This document shows, piece after piece, positions 1 through 11,177 of a DNA stretch of 64,000 nucleotides. Both the position numbers and the translations under genes were made by a program. Source of the stretch: Nocardioides sambongensis. Lineage in GTDB: Bacteria; Actinomycetota; Actinomycetes; Propionibacteriales; Nocardioidaceae. Within the stretch, counting starts at the first letter, position 1; every line of letters begins with the position of its first letter. The notes beneath the pieces were generated by a model that ran no database searches, was not told the DNA's origin, and saw only the letters and a program-made list of their open reading frames with translations. Location of the stretch: NCBI RefSeq assembly GCF_006494815.1, contig NZ_CP041091.1, positions 434,001 to 498,000 on the forward strand, written 5' to 3'.

Positions 1-201
1 GAGGTGCCGGGGGAGCGGGCCGTGCTGGAGCGCGTGCGGCGCTGGTTGGACCTGACCGGGCTCGACCCGGTCGACCATCTCGACCGCGTGGTGCTGACCC
101 CGGCGTGCGGCCTGGCCGGCTCCTCGGGCGCGCACGCCCGTCGGGCGATCCAGGTCGCCCTCGGGGCAACCCGGGCGCTGCTCGACGCGTCCCACCAGTA
201 G
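1..201 (+). CDS. C-terminal end of a MetE/UroD-like (cobalamin-independent methionine synthase family) protein, 5' truncated by window
   Basis: Only the last 66 or so residues are present; the frame is open at base 1, so the start lies outside the window. The segment VVLTPACGLAGSS followed by a helical tail is typical of the C-terminus of the vitamin-B12-independent methionine synthase-like family; the Cys is a likely zinc-ligand position in that family. Family identity also rests on context: in mycobacteria a MetE-like protein (Rv3015c) sits just before ligA. Whether this protein makes methionine or only shares the fold cannot be told from this fragment. Confidence 0.7.
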   Translation, partial: EVPGERAVLERVRRWLDLTGLDPVDHLDRVVLTPACGLAGSSGAHARRAIQVALGATRALLDASHQ

Positions 202-230
202 CCAGGACCCGAGAGGGCCCCGCAGGCCGG

Positions 231-266
231 TTGGACCAGTTGGGCCAGTGGGATCAGGTGGGCCAG
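231..266. repeat. Four degenerate 9-bp tandem units
   Basis: Four consecutive 9-mers of the form TTGGACCAG, TTGGGCCAG, TGGGATCAG, GTGGGCCAG lie between the MetE-like gene and the next start codon. They are seen directly in the sequence. No function is evident; they lie in the 5' leader of the small exported protein gene. Confidence 0.6.
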
Positions 267-301
267 GCGGAGTCCGAACGCCCGTGGAGAAGGAGAACCG
301 G

Positions 302-889
302 ATGTCGCGTCGTGTCACCGCCCTGGTCGCGGTCCTCGCGCTGGTGCTGGTCGGCGGTGCTGCCTGGTGGCTGCTGCGTCCCGGGGACGACGCGGTCGCC
401 GCGACCGAGGAGTCGATCGCGGCGGTCACCGTGGAGGTGCTCGACATCGAGCCGACGTCGTACGAGCCGGAGCCGCGGGCCGACGAGCCGGAGCCGCTGG
501 GGGTGGTGATCCGGTGGAGGCCGGACCCGGGCCGCGACTCCCACTACCTCCAGGTGGACGTGCACGAGCAGGCGGCGGGTGAGGATCTCGGGGGCTGCTC
601 GGAGTACTACACCTGCGACGAGTGGGAGGGCGAGGACGGCACCTTCCACCTGTCCTGGCAGGAGGAGACTCCGGAGGAGGACCCGGGGATCCTGGTGTTC
701 TCCTACGTCACCGACGGCGAGGTTCGCCAGGTGGTGTATGCCGGGGAGCCGCTGACCGGGGACCCGCGGGACCAGGACCTGCCGCGCAGCATCGACGACT
801 TCGAGCGGCTATTGACCGACGACCGGTTCTCCACCACCACGACCCAGGAGATGATCGACACCGAGCTGCCGGGGTGGCCGGAGTCCTAG
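302..889 (+). CDS. Small membrane-anchored or secreted hypothetical protein
   Basis: 195 residues. The N-terminus has the pattern of a signal anchor: MSRR followed by a hydrophobic run at residues 5-22, then an acidic exported domain rich in Glu and Asp with two Cys in a CSEYYTC context that could form a disulfide. The ATG at 302 is chosen because GGAGAAGGAG lies just upstream; a longer in-frame start at 248 has no such site. No known family was recognised. It is probably a lineage-specific exported protein; the neighbours give no functional hint. Confidence 0.7.
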   Translation: MSRRVTALVAVLALVLVGGAAWWLLRPGDDAVAATEESIAAVTVEVLDIEPTSYEPEPRADEPEPLGVVIRWRPDPGRDSHYLQVDVHEQAAGEDLGGCSEYYTCDEWEGEDGTFHLSWQEETPEEDPGILVFSYVTDGEVRQVVYAGEPLTGDPRDQDLPRSIDDFERLLTDDRFSTTTTQEMIDTELPGWPES

Positions 890-908
890 CGTCCCGCTGA
901 CGCGACGC

Positions 909-947
909 CGAACGGCGGCCACCCCGGACCGGGGCGACCGCCGTTCG
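909..947. terminator. Strong stem-loop between convergent genes
   Basis: A 10-bp stem (909-918 with 938-947) encloses a second stem (922-927 with 929-934). It sits between the convergent ends of the small exported protein and the MFS gene and could stop transcription from both sides. There is no U-tract, as is common in high-GC actinobacteria. Confidence 0.6.
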
Positions 948-964
948 AGCTGGGGCCGGGCGGG

Positions 965-2605
965 TCAGCCGACGTGCACGCCCTCCGGGCCGTCGGTGGC
1001 CAGCTCGGTGTGCTTGACGTCGAGGAACAGCCAGATCACCGCGGACGCGGCCAGCATCATGATCGAGCCGACCAGGAACGCGTGGGTGGCGCCCTCGGTG
1101 AAGCTGCCCTGGAACACCGCTGCCTCCAGGAACGAGAGGTCGGTGCCGGGGACGGTGGCGGTCGGGTCGCCGCCGTTGGCGGTCAGGCCCTGGGTGAGCG
1201 GTCCGGCGATCTCCTCGGCGCGACCGTTGGTGAAGTGCAGCGCCACGGTGCTCAGCATGGCCAGTCCGAGCGCGCCACCGACCTGCTGCATCGTGTTCAG
1301 CACCCCGGAGCCGATCCCGGTGTCCTCCGGACGCAGGTGGTGGACGGCGGTCAGGGTGAGCGGCACGAAGGTCAGGCCCATGCCGATCGACATGGTCAGC
1401 ACGAACGGGAAGATGTGCGCCCAGTAGTTCAGGTCGGCGCCGATCATGTCCCCGCCGGTGAGGGCGGTGAGCACCGCCTGCGGGGAGTCGTCGACGGTGA
1501 TCCGCGAGAACATGAAGAGGGAGAACGCGGCGATCAGGGTGCCGGTGCCGGCCAGGAACCGCGGGTCCACGCGGTTGATCAGGTTGGAGGCGCTGCCGGC
1601 ACCGATCACCATGCCGACGGCGAACGGCAGGAAGGCGAACCCGGCGCGCAGCGGCTCGTAACCGACGATCTGCTGCACGAAGAGGCTGAGGTAGAAGAAC
1701 ATCGCGAACATCGCGGCCGGTGCGATCATCATCGCCACGAAGCTGGTGGCGCGGGTGCGGTTGGCGAAGACCCGGACCGGGAGCAGCGGGTGCGCGACGC
1801 GCGACTCGATGACCGCGAAGACGGCCAGCAGGGCGACACCGGCGACCAGTGCGACGATGGTCTGCGGGTGGTCCCAGCCGTAGGCCTCCTCGCCGGCCCG
1901 GGACAGGCCGAAGACGATCCCGAGCAGGCCCAGCGTGCCGGTGATCGCGCCGGGCACGTCCATCTGGCCCGGGTGCGTCTCGGACTCGGGCAGCAGCCGG
2001 GGGGTCACCGCCGCGGCGACGAGACCGATCGGCACGTTGATCAGGAAGGTCAGCCGCCAGCCGTCCACGTCGACGCCGAGGACCGAGTCGAGGCCGGTCA
2101 GCCAGCCGCCCAGGATCAGGCCGACGGCGGCGCCGACCCCGGACATCATCGCGTAGACCGCGAACGCCCGGCTACGGCGCGGGCCGGCCGGGAAGGTGGT
2201 GGTGATCAGGGCGAGGGCGGAGGGAGCCGCGAGCGCGGCGCCCAGACCCTGCAGTGCGCGCGAGCCGATCAGCAGCGCCTCGCTCGTGGCGAGGCCGCCG
2301 AGCAGTGACGCGACGGCGAAGACGACCAGGCCGGTCATGAAGACCCGGCGACGGCCGTACAGGTCGCCGAGGCGACCGCCGAGCAGCAGCAGCCCGCCGA
2401 AGGCGAGCGCGTAGCCGGTGACGATCCAGGTCAGGTTGGCCTGGGAGATGCCCAGGTCGGCGCCGATGAACGGCAGCGCGATGTTGGTGATGGTGCCGTC
2501 GAGGACGACCATCAGCTGTGCCGTGCAGATGAGCACGAGCGCCCACCCGAGGCGGGTGCTGTCACCCGCCGCGGGGCGCGGCGCGGTGGTGTCGAGATCT
2601 GTCAT
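965..2605 (-). CDS. MFS drug exporter, DHA2 (EmrB/QacA) family, 14 membrane segments
   Basis: 546 residues, the usual size for 14-helix DHA2 proton-driven multidrug exporters. The N-terminal loop carries the MFS motif A (GGRLGDLYGRRR) between helices 2 and 3, and the NVPIG segment after helix 6 is typical of the family. Hydrophobic segments continue to the end, with a short hydrophilic tail. The start ATG has GAGAAGAAG upstream. It is transcribed behind the TetR gene with a 58-bp gap, so the pair is probably one operon in which the drug substrate releases the repressor. The substrate cannot be predicted from sequence. Confidence 0.9.
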   Translation of the reverse strand: MTDLDTTAPRPAAGDSTRLGWALVLICTAQLMVVLDGTITNIALPFIGADLGISQANLTWIVTGYALAFGGLLLLGGRLGDLYGRRRVFMTGLVVFAVASLLGGLATSEALLIGSRALQGLGAALAAPSALALITTTFPAGPRRSRAFAVYAMMSGVGAAVGLILGGWLTGLDSVLGVDVDGWRLTFLINVPIGLVAAAVTPRLLPESETHPGQMDVPGAITGTLGLLGIVFGLSRAGEEAYGWDHPQTIVALVAGVALLAVFAVIESRVAHPLLPVRVFANRTRATSFVAMMIAPAAMFAMFFYLSLFVQQIVGYEPLRAGFAFLPFAVGMVIGAGSASNLINRVDPRFLAGTGTLIAAFSLFMFSRITVDDSPQAVLTALTGGDMIGADLNYWAHIFPFVLTMSIGMGLTFVPLTLTAVHHLRPEDTGIGSGVLNTMQQVGGALGLAMLSTVALHFTNGRAEEIAGPLTQGLTANGGDPTATVPGTDLSFLEAAVFQGSFTEGATHAFLVGSIMMLAASAVIWLFLDVKHTELATDGPEGVHVG

Positions 2606-2663
2606 CTTCTTCTCTCAGGAGCGGAGGGGTGCGCTGGCGCGCGGGGAGTGGGGCCGTGACGCG

Positions 2664-5592
<2,929 letters not shown>

Positions 5593-5636
5593 GCCATGGC
5601 TGAGCCGGGACCGAGCGAGGGTGCCGACCGGCCCGG

Positions 5637-6818
5637 TCAGGACTCGCGGGCCTGGCCACCCAGGATGACGTCCAGGGTCCCGCCCTCGCACCAGGACGAC
5701 ACGCCCCCGAACTTCCCGGTGGTGGTCTCGGTGTAGCACTCCTCGGGCGGAGCCTGCGGCAGCGTCACCTGCTGCTCGGTGCAGTCACCGCTGCCGGGGT
5801 CGCAGGAGACCATCCGGCCGTCGTCGGTGACCGTGAACAGGTCGCTGCCCGCGGTCCAGCTCCACCCCCAGCCGTCGGCGGTGACCTCGACCGCGCTGCC
5901 GGTGTCGACGTCGAACACCTGGGAGGTCGACGGTCCCTCGCCACCGGTCGCGTCCATCGCCGACTCGTCGACGATCAGCACGTGCCGCCCGTCCGGTGAG
6001 AGCGAGCCGTAGCCGGCGACCTCGGCGGTCCACAGCACCTCGCCGGTGGCGGTGTCCACCACGGCCGGCGCCCCGTCGCGCGTGGTCGCCACCCGCTGCT
6101 CGGAGACCTCCCAGGCGGTGCCGACGTCGCTGCGCTCGGCCGTGCCGGACCGCCAGTCGACCCGGTAGGTGCTGCCGAAGCCGTCCTGCACCCAGACGGC
6201 CTCACCGTCCAGCGAGACCGGGAACCAGTCCTCGGAGGTCGGCCCGACGGTGACCCGGGCAGCCTCCGCGTCGGCCGCCACGTCGTACACGACCACCTGG
6301 AGCTCGCCGTCCACCGCCTCCGCGTAGGCCACGTAGGGCTGGTCGGGATCGCTGGCGTGGACCGTGCCCTCGGTCTCCAGCGCCAGCGGGTGCACCGCGC
6401 CCGAGCCGTCGACCAGCGAGAAGCGCTGCGGGCCCCCGCCGTCGCTGAAGGCGTTGTCCCCGTGCCGGACCACCAGACCCGCGGAGGTGTAGTAGAGCGA
6501 CTTGATCGCCGTGTCGTCAATGGTCGCGGTGCGCTCGTCGGCCGGGAAGTAGACCGTCCGGCCGACGGCGTAGACCGGGCCCTCGGGGCCGGTGCCGCCC
6601 GAGGGGTCCGGCGCCGTCTCGGTGGCGCCGATCCCGCCGCCGACCGCCACCGCGAGGACGGCGACCACCGCGACCGCTCCGGCACCCGCCGCGGCGACGC
6701 CGGTACGACGCCGGGCCCGCGTCCGGCGGGCCCGCTCCAAGATCGCGCCGGTGGGCGGGGCCGGGGTCTCCAGCGCCGAGGCCTCGTCGTGCAGGAGCTG
6801 GGTGAGTCGTTCAGTCAT
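5637..6818 (-). CDS. Membrane-anchored beta-propeller-like protein, partner of the SigE-type sigma factor
   Basis: 393 residues. A cytoplasmic N-terminus of about 40 residues, ending in an Arg-rich stretch, is followed by one transmembrane helix (about residues 39-60). A large extracytoplasmic part has repeated Asp/Gly-rich strands (WVQDGFG, DGRHVLIVDES, WSWTAGSDLFTVTDDGR) that look like PD40/WD40-type propeller blades, with Cys residues near the C-terminus (CDPGSGDC, ECYTET, SSWCEGG). Its start overlaps the end of the sigma gene by 8 bp, so the two are translationally coupled. This is the position of an anti-sigma factor, but the zinc anti-sigma HxxxCxxC motif is absent. An anti-sigma role is inference from position and topology only. 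Confidence 0.75.
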   Translation of the reverse strand: MTERLTQLLHDEASALETPAPPTGAILERARRTRARRRTGVAAAGAGAVAVVAVLAVAVGGGIGATETAPDPSGGTGPEGPVYAVGRTVYFPADERTATIDDTAIKSLYYTSAGLVVRHGDNAFSDGGGPQRFSLVDGSGAVHPLALETEGTVHASDPDQPYVAYAEAVDGELQVVVYDVAADAEAARVTVGPTSEDWFPVSLDGEAVWVQDGFGSTYRVDWRSGTAERSDVGTAWEVSEQRVATTRDGAPAVVDTATGEVLWTAEVAGYGSLSPDGRHVLIVDESAMDATGGEGPSTSQVFDVDTGSAVEVTADGWGWSWTAGSDLFTVTDDGRMVSCDPGSGDCTEQQVTLPQAPPEECYTETTTGKFGGVSSWCEGGTLDVILGGQARES

Positions 6819-7323
6819 GGTGGGCTCCCTGGGGAAGGACGGACTCTCCGAGCACGGCGCGCAGCTTGGTCAGCGCCTCGGAGGTCTGGCTCTTGACGGT
6901 GCCGTCGGAGACCGCGAGGGCGCGGGCGACCTGGGCGACGCTCAGGTCCTCGTAGAAGCGCAGCACCACGACGGCGCGTTGCCGCGGCGGCAGGGTGGCC
7001 AGGGCGCCCATCAGCGTGGTGCGGTCCGTCCAGTCCGGCTCGCTCCCGTGCTCGGGCAGCACCTCGGTGGGACGCTCGTTGCGCCACCCCTTCTTGCGGA
7101 ACCACGACGCTGCCGTGTTCACCAGCGTGGTGCGGGCATAGCCGGGCGCCGCCTCCAGGGTGCGCACCCGACGCCAGCTCGCGTAGGTCTTGGCGAGGGC
7201 GGTCTGCACCAGGTCCTCGGCCTCGCACGCGTCGCCCAGCATCAGGTAGGCGGTCCGGTAGAGGCTGGGCCAGCAGGCCTGGACCAGCTCGGTGAAGTCC
7301 TCGTCGGTCGGTGCGCGTGACAT
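6811..7323 (-). CDS. SigE-family (actinobacterial) RNA polymerase ECF-type sigma factor
   Basis: 170 residues, typical of the short actinobacterial SigE-type sigma-70 family. Region 2 lies in the first half ([22 protein letters not shown], then AEDLVQTAL) and region 4 near the end ([26 protein letters not shown] followed by the recognition helix [14 protein letters not shown]). The ATG at 7323 is preferred over an in-frame start at 7344 because GAAGGG lies seven bases before it. The gene overlaps the membrane-anchored propeller gene and is divergent from gatC. It probably directs a small envelope- or stress-related regulon, but no target promoter could be defined here. Confidence 0.92.
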   Translation of the reverse strand: MSRAPTDEDFTELVQACWPSLYRTAYLMLGDACEAEDLVQTALAKTYASWRRVRTLEAAPGYARTTLVNTAASWFRKKGWRNERPTEVLPEHGSEPDWTDRTTLMGALATLPPRQRAVVVLRFYEDLSVAQVARALAVSDGTVKSQTSEALTKLRAVLGESVLPQGAHHD

Positions 7324-7473
7324 CCGGTTCCCTTCGTCGGTCACCGGTCCAGATGCGGCGGCCGCCGGGTTCGGTTGGGTCGGGTGGGGTCAGTATCGCC
7401 CGGTGCGGACCGCTCGGCGCGCTGCCCGGCCTCGGGCGGGAGCACCGACGACCGGGTCGTCGTCCCGGCTCCC

Positions 7474-7479
7474 TAGGAT
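7474..7479 (+). promoter_or_regulatory. -10 element of a likely leaderless gatC promoter
   Basis: TAGGAT ends seven bases before the gatC ATG, so transcription would begin at or next to the start codon. No convincing -35 was seen. The same arrangement recurs at several genes in this window. Confidence 0.45.
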
Positions 7480-7486
7480 GGACCTC

Positions 7487-7801
7487 ATGCCTGAGACCGC
7501 ACGCGCCGAGATCTCGCGCGAGGAAGTGGCCCACCTGGCCGACCTCGCCCGGATCGACCTCGACGACGCCGAGCTGGACCACCTGGCACCGCAGCTCGCG
7601 GTGATCCTGGAGTCGGTGGCCGCCATCCGTGGCGTGGCCGGCGACGACGTCCCGCCGACGTCCCACCCGATCCCGCTGACCAACGTCTTCCGGGAGGACG
7701 TGGTCCGTCCCGGACTGAGCGCCGAGGAGGCCCTGGCGGGCGCGCCCGCGGCCGAGGACCAGCGGTTCTCCGTCCCGCGGATCCTGGGGGAGGAGCAGTG
7801 A
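7487..7801 (+). CDS. gatC: Asp-tRNA(Asn)/Glu-tRNA(Gln) amidotransferase subunit C
   Basis: 104 residues, the normal size of GatC. This small subunit wraps around GatA and GatB and stabilises the amidotransferase that converts misacylated Glu-tRNA(Gln) or Asp-tRNA(Asn) to the correct species. The family pattern is clear: [23 protein letters not shown] at the N-terminus, then the [17 protein letters not shown] region and the PRIL ending. The ATG at 7487 gives the canonical N-terminus and sits just behind a -10-like TAGGAT, so the mRNA may be leaderless. It overlaps gatA by the 4-bp GTGA. Confidence 0.95.
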   Translation: MPETARAEISREEVAHLADLARIDLDDAELDHLAPQLAVILESVAAIRGVAGDDVPPTSHPIPLTNVFREDVVRPGLSAEEALAGAPAAEDQRFSVPRILGEEQ

Positions 7802-9315
7802 CCGGCATCAGGAGCACCGCCGCCGAGATGGCCGCCGCGCTGGCCTCCGGCGAGACCAGCTCGGTCGCGCTGACCCAGGCCCACCTGGACCGGATCGCCG
7901 CGGTCGACGGCGACGCCGACTCCGGCGTCCACGCCTTCCTGCACGTCGACGCCGAGGGCGCCCTCGCCCAGGCCAGGACCTCCGACGAGCGCCGCGCCGC
8001 CGGCAACGCCCGGCACGCGCTGGACGGGGTGCCGATCGCGGTCAAGGACGTGCTCACCACCACCGGCCTGCCGACCACCTGCGGATCGAAGATCCTCGAG
8101 GGCTGGATCCCGCCCTACGACGCGACCGTGGTCCGCCGGATCAAGGACGCCGGCCTGCCGATCCTCGGCAAGACCAACATGGACGAGTTCGCGATGGGCT
8201 CCTCGACGGAGCACTCGGCCTACGGACCGACCCGGAACCCGTGGGACCAGACCCGGATCCCCGGCGGCTCCGGCGGCGGCTCGGCGGCCGCGGTCGCCGC
8301 GTTCGAGGCACCGCTGGCGCTCGGCACCGACACCGGCGGCTCGATCCGCCAGCCCGGCGCGGTCACCGGCACCGTCGGCGTGAAGCCGACCTACGGCGGC
8401 GTCTCCCGCTACGGCCTGGTCGCGATGGCCAACAGCCTCGACCAGGTCGGTCCGGTCACCCGGACCGTGCTGGACTCCGCGCTGCTGCACGACCTGATCG
8501 GTGGGCACGACCCGCTCGACTCCACCTCGGTCGACACCCCCGTCGGTGGCCTCGTCGCGGCCGCGGAGCAGGGAGCTGCCGGCGACCTCACCGGACTCCG
8601 GGTCGGCGTGATCACCGAGCTGTCGGGGGAGGGCTGGCAGCCCGGCGTGATGGCCCGGTTCAACGAGACCGTCGAGCTGCTCACCCGGGCCGGCGCCGAG
8701 GTCGTCGAGGTCTCCTGCCCGAACTTCGTGCACGCGCTCGCGGCCTACTACCTGCTGATGCCGGCCGAGGCCTCCTCCAACCTCGCCAAGTTCGACGCGA
8801 TGCGCTACGGACTGCGGGTGACGCCGGAGGGCTCGCCGAGCGCCGAGGACGTGATGAAGGCGACCCGCGACGCCGGCTTCGGCGACGAGGTCAAGCGGCG
8901 GATCATCATCGGCACCTACGCGCTGTCCAGCGGCTACTACGACGCCTACTACGGACAGGCCCAGAAGGTGCGGACGCTGATCAGCCGGGACTTCGCCGCC
9001 GCCTACGAGCAGGTCGACGTGCTGGTCTCGCCGACCTCGCCCACCACCGCCTTCCCGCTCGGGGAGAAGCTCGACGACCCGCTGGCGATGTACCTCAACG
9101 ACCTCGCCACGATCCCGGCCAACCTCGCCGGCGTCCCCGGCATCTCGGTGCCCGCCGGCCTCGCCGACGAGGACGGGCTCCCGGTGGGCTTCCAGGCGCT
9201 GGCCCCGGCGCTCGCCGACGACCGGCTCTACCGCGTGGGGGCCGCCGCGGAGGCGGCCGTCACCGCCGCCCTGGGCGGACCCATCCTGAACGAACTGCCG
9301 GAGGTGCTGGCGTGA
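7798..9315 (+). CDS. gatA: Asp-tRNA(Asn)/Glu-tRNA(Gln) amidotransferase subunit A
   Basis: 505 residues. GatA is the glutaminase/amidase subunit that releases ammonia from glutamine and channels it to GatB. The amidase-signature triad is visible as Lys83 (GVPIAVKDV), the cis-Ser158 in the glycine-rich GGSGGGS loop, and the nucleophile Ser182 in DTGGSIRQP; the spacing equals that of known GatA proteins. GTG start inside the GTGA overlap with gatC, and a second GTGA overlap joins it to gatB, so the three genes are translationally coupled. Confidence 0.97.
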   Translation: MTGIRSTAAEMAAALASGETSSVALTQAHLDRIAAVDGDADSGVHAFLHVDAEGALAQARTSDERRAAGNARHALDGVPIAVKDVLTTTGLPTTCGSKILEGWIPPYDATVVRRIKDAGLPILGKTNMDEFAMGSSTEHSAYGPTRNPWDQTRIPGGSGGGSAAAVAAFEAPLALGTDTGGSIRQPGAVTGTVGVKPTYGGVSRYGLVAMANSLDQVGPVTRTVLDSALLHDLIGGHDPLDSTSVDTPVGGLVAAAEQGAAGDLTGLRVGVITELSGEGWQPGVMARFNETVELLTRAGAEVVEVSCPNFVHALAAYYLLMPAEASSNLAKFDAMRYGLRVTPEGSPSAEDVMKATRDAGFGDEVKRRIIIGTYALSSGYYDAYYGQAQKVRTLISRDFAAAYEQVDVLVSPTSPTTAFPLGEKLDDPLAMYLNDLATIPANLAGVPGISVPAGLADEDGLPVGFQALAPALADDRLYRVGAAAEAAVTAALGGPILNELPEVLA

Positions 9316-10811
9316 GCGCGAACGACATCCTGGTCGACTTCGACGAGGTCGTGGCGTCGTACGACCCGGCGCTGGGGCTCGAGGTCCACGTCGAGCTCAG
9401 CACCGCCACGAAGATGTTCTGCGGCTGCCCGACGACCTTCGGCGGCGAGCCGAACACCCAGGTCTGCCCGACCTGCCTGGGGCTGCCCGGCGCGATGCCC
9501 GTGGTCAACGGGAAGGCCGTGGAGGCCGCGATCCGGATCGGCCTCGCACTCAACTGCGAGATCGCCGAGTGGTGCCGCTTCGCCCGGAAGAACTACTTCT
9601 ACCCGGACATGCCGAAGAACTTCCAGACCTCCCAGTACGACGAGCCGATCGCCTTCGAGGGCTACCTCGACGTCGATGTCGACGGCGAGACCTTCCGGGT
9701 CGGCATCGAGCGGGCGCACATGGAGGAGGACACCGGCAAGTCCACCCACGTCGGCGGCGCCACCGGCCGGATCCACGGCGCGGAGTACTCGCTGGTCGAC
9801 TACAACCGTGCCGGCATCCCCCTGATCGAGATCGTCACCAAGCCGATCGTCGGTGCCGGGGCGAAGGCGCCCGCGGTGGCCCGTGCCTACGTCTCCCAGC
9901 TGCGGGACCTGATCGTCGCGCTCGGTGTCTCCGACGCCCGGATGGACCAGGGCTCGATCCGCGCCGACGTGAACCTCTCGCTGGCGCCGAAGGGCTCGGA
10001 CGTGCTCGGCACCCGCACCGAGACCAAGAACGTGAACTCGCTGCGCTCGGTGGAGCGGGCGGTGCGCTTCGAGATGTCGCGTCACGCGGGCGTGCTCGAC
10101 GCCGGGCAGAAGATCTTCCAGGAGACCCGTCACTTCCACGAGGCCGACGGGACCACCTCCTCCGGACGGGCGAAGTCCGACGCCGAGGACTACCGCTACT
10201 TCCCCGAGCCCGACCTGGTGCCGGTGGCGCCGAGTCGCGCGTGGGTCGAGGAGCTGCGCGGCACGCTGCCGGAGAACCCCGCCCAGAAGCGCTCCCGGCT
10301 GCAGGCCGAGTGGGGCTACTCGGACCTGGAGATGCGGGACACCGTCGGGGCCGGCGCGCTCGACCTGGTGGCGGAGACCGTCGCCGCCGGTGCCAGCCCG
10401 CAGGCGGCCCGCAAGTGGTGGCTCTCCGAGCTCGCCCGGCGCGCCAACGACGCCGGTGTGGAGCTCACCGAGGTCGGTGTGTCGCCGGCCCAGGTCGCCG
10501 CGGTGCAGCAGCTCGTCGACGCCAAGACGATCAACGACAAGCTGGCTCGGCAGGTCTTCGACGGCCTGGTCGCCGGCGAGGGCACCCCGGAGGAGATCGT
10601 CGCCGCCCGCGGGCTGGCCGTGGTCTCCGACGACGGGGCCCTCTCCGCGGCCGTGGACAAGGCGATCGCGGACAACCCGGACGTCGCCGAGAAGATCCGC
10701 GGCGGCAAGGCGGCCGCGGCCGGTGCCCTGATCGGCGCGGTGATGAAGGAGATGCGCGGCCAGGCCGATGCCGGCCGGGTGCGCGAGCTGATCATCGAGA
10801 AGCTGAGCTGA
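9312..10811 (+). CDS. gatB: Asp-tRNA(Asn)/Glu-tRNA(Gln) amidotransferase subunit B
   Basis: 499 residues. GatB binds the misacylated tRNA, phosphorylates the acyl carboxylate with ATP and amidates it. The N-terminal signature LGLEVHVEL, the zinc-type cluster CGCP ... [15 protein letters not shown], the segments [14 protein letters not shown] and [14 protein letters not shown], and the C-terminal helical plus YqeY-like tail ([22 protein letters not shown]) are all present. GTG start overlaps the gatA stop. The presence of GatCAB implies that Gln-tRNA, and probably Asn-tRNA, is made by the indirect route. Confidence 0.97.
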   Translation: MSANDILVDFDEVVASYDPALGLEVHVELSTATKMFCGCPTTFGGEPNTQVCPTCLGLPGAMPVVNGKAVEAAIRIGLALNCEIAEWCRFARKNYFYPDMPKNFQTSQYDEPIAFEGYLDVDVDGETFRVGIERAHMEEDTGKSTHVGGATGRIHGAEYSLVDYNRAGIPLIEIVTKPIVGAGAKAPAVARAYVSQLRDLIVALGVSDARMDQGSIRADVNLSLAPKGSDVLGTRTETKNVNSLRSVERAVRFEMSRHAGVLDAGQKIFQETRHFHEADGTTSSGRAKSDAEDYRYFPEPDLVPVAPSRAWVEELRGTLPENPAQKRSRLQAEWGYSDLEMRDTVGAGALDLVAETVAAGASPQAARKWWLSELARRANDAGVELTEVGVSPAQVAAVQQLVDAKTINDKLARQVFDGLVAGEGTPEEIVAARGLAVVSDDGALSAAVDKAIADNPDVAEKIRGGKAAAAGALIGAVMKEMRGQADAGRVRELIIEKLS

Positions 10812-10857
10812 GCCTGGACCCGGGCTGAGCCTGGACCGGGGCTGAGCCTGGACCCGG
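10807..10857. repeat. Three tandem 17-bp units at the end of gatB
   Basis: Three head-to-tail copies of GCTGAGCCTGGACCCGG (the middle copy with one change) start inside the last codons of gatB and run into the spacer. Each unit contains TGA, so the gatB stop is repeated in the same context. This is probably a slippage-derived repeat; no regulatory role is evident. The rest of the spacer up to the riboswitch (10858-10984) shows nothing recognisable. Confidence 0.75.
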
Positions 10858-10984
10858 GCGGACGAGGTGAGCGTGGGGCGGTGCGGCCCCGGGGGTCGCC
10901 ACGGCGACCACCTGTGACGCACCGCATCGCCCCCGACCACCCGTGCACCCCCGCCGTGGCGGCGATCCGGCCGATGGCGGCGTA

Positions 10985-11110
10985 GGATGCGCCCCGAATC
11001 ATTCATCACGCCCGTGGTGGGGGAAGCCGGTCCGAGTCCGGCGCTGACCCGCAACCGTAGGCCGCTGGAGAGCGGCGAGCCGGAGCACCTGTCACGGGAC
11101 GTCCTGACGC
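10985..11110 (+). promoter_or_regulatory. Cobalamin (AdoCbl) riboswitch aptamer
   Basis: The conserved core is plain: GGGAAGCCGGT ... GAGTCCGGCGCTGACCCGC followed by AACCGTA, and then the B12 box AGCCGGAGCACCTGTC at 11078-11093. These are the hallmarks of the AdoCbl-type riboswitch. It lies in the 5' leader of the five-gene ECF transporter unit and should lower its expression when coenzyme B12 is plentiful. The outer boundaries are estimates. Confidence 0.92.
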
Positions 11111-11146
11111 AGACGCTGTCGTGGAACGCAGCGGGTCGGCCCGGTG

Positions 11147-11172
11147 CCTCCCGCCGTATCGCAGCGGGAAGG
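11147..11172 (+). promoter_or_regulatory. Ribosome-binding-site sequestering hairpin of the riboswitch
   Basis: CCTCCCGC at 11147-11154 can pair with GCGGGAAGG at 11164-11172 (one bulged A, nine-base loop). The right arm contains the Shine-Dalgarno GGAAGGA of the gene starting at 11178. Closing this hairpin would block translation, so the riboswitch probably acts at translation initiation. The pairing is read directly; the ligand-dependent switch is inferred. Confidence 0.6.
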
Positions 11173-11177
11173 AACCC

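Noticed and set aside
974..2308. 444-codon frame antisense to the MFS gene
   Set aside because: Gly/Arg/His/Asp-rich shadow without domains; the MFS protein is unmistakable on the other strand.
10807..10857. CRISPR-like array
   Set aside because: The 17-bp units are adjacent with no spacers; it is a simple tandem repeat.
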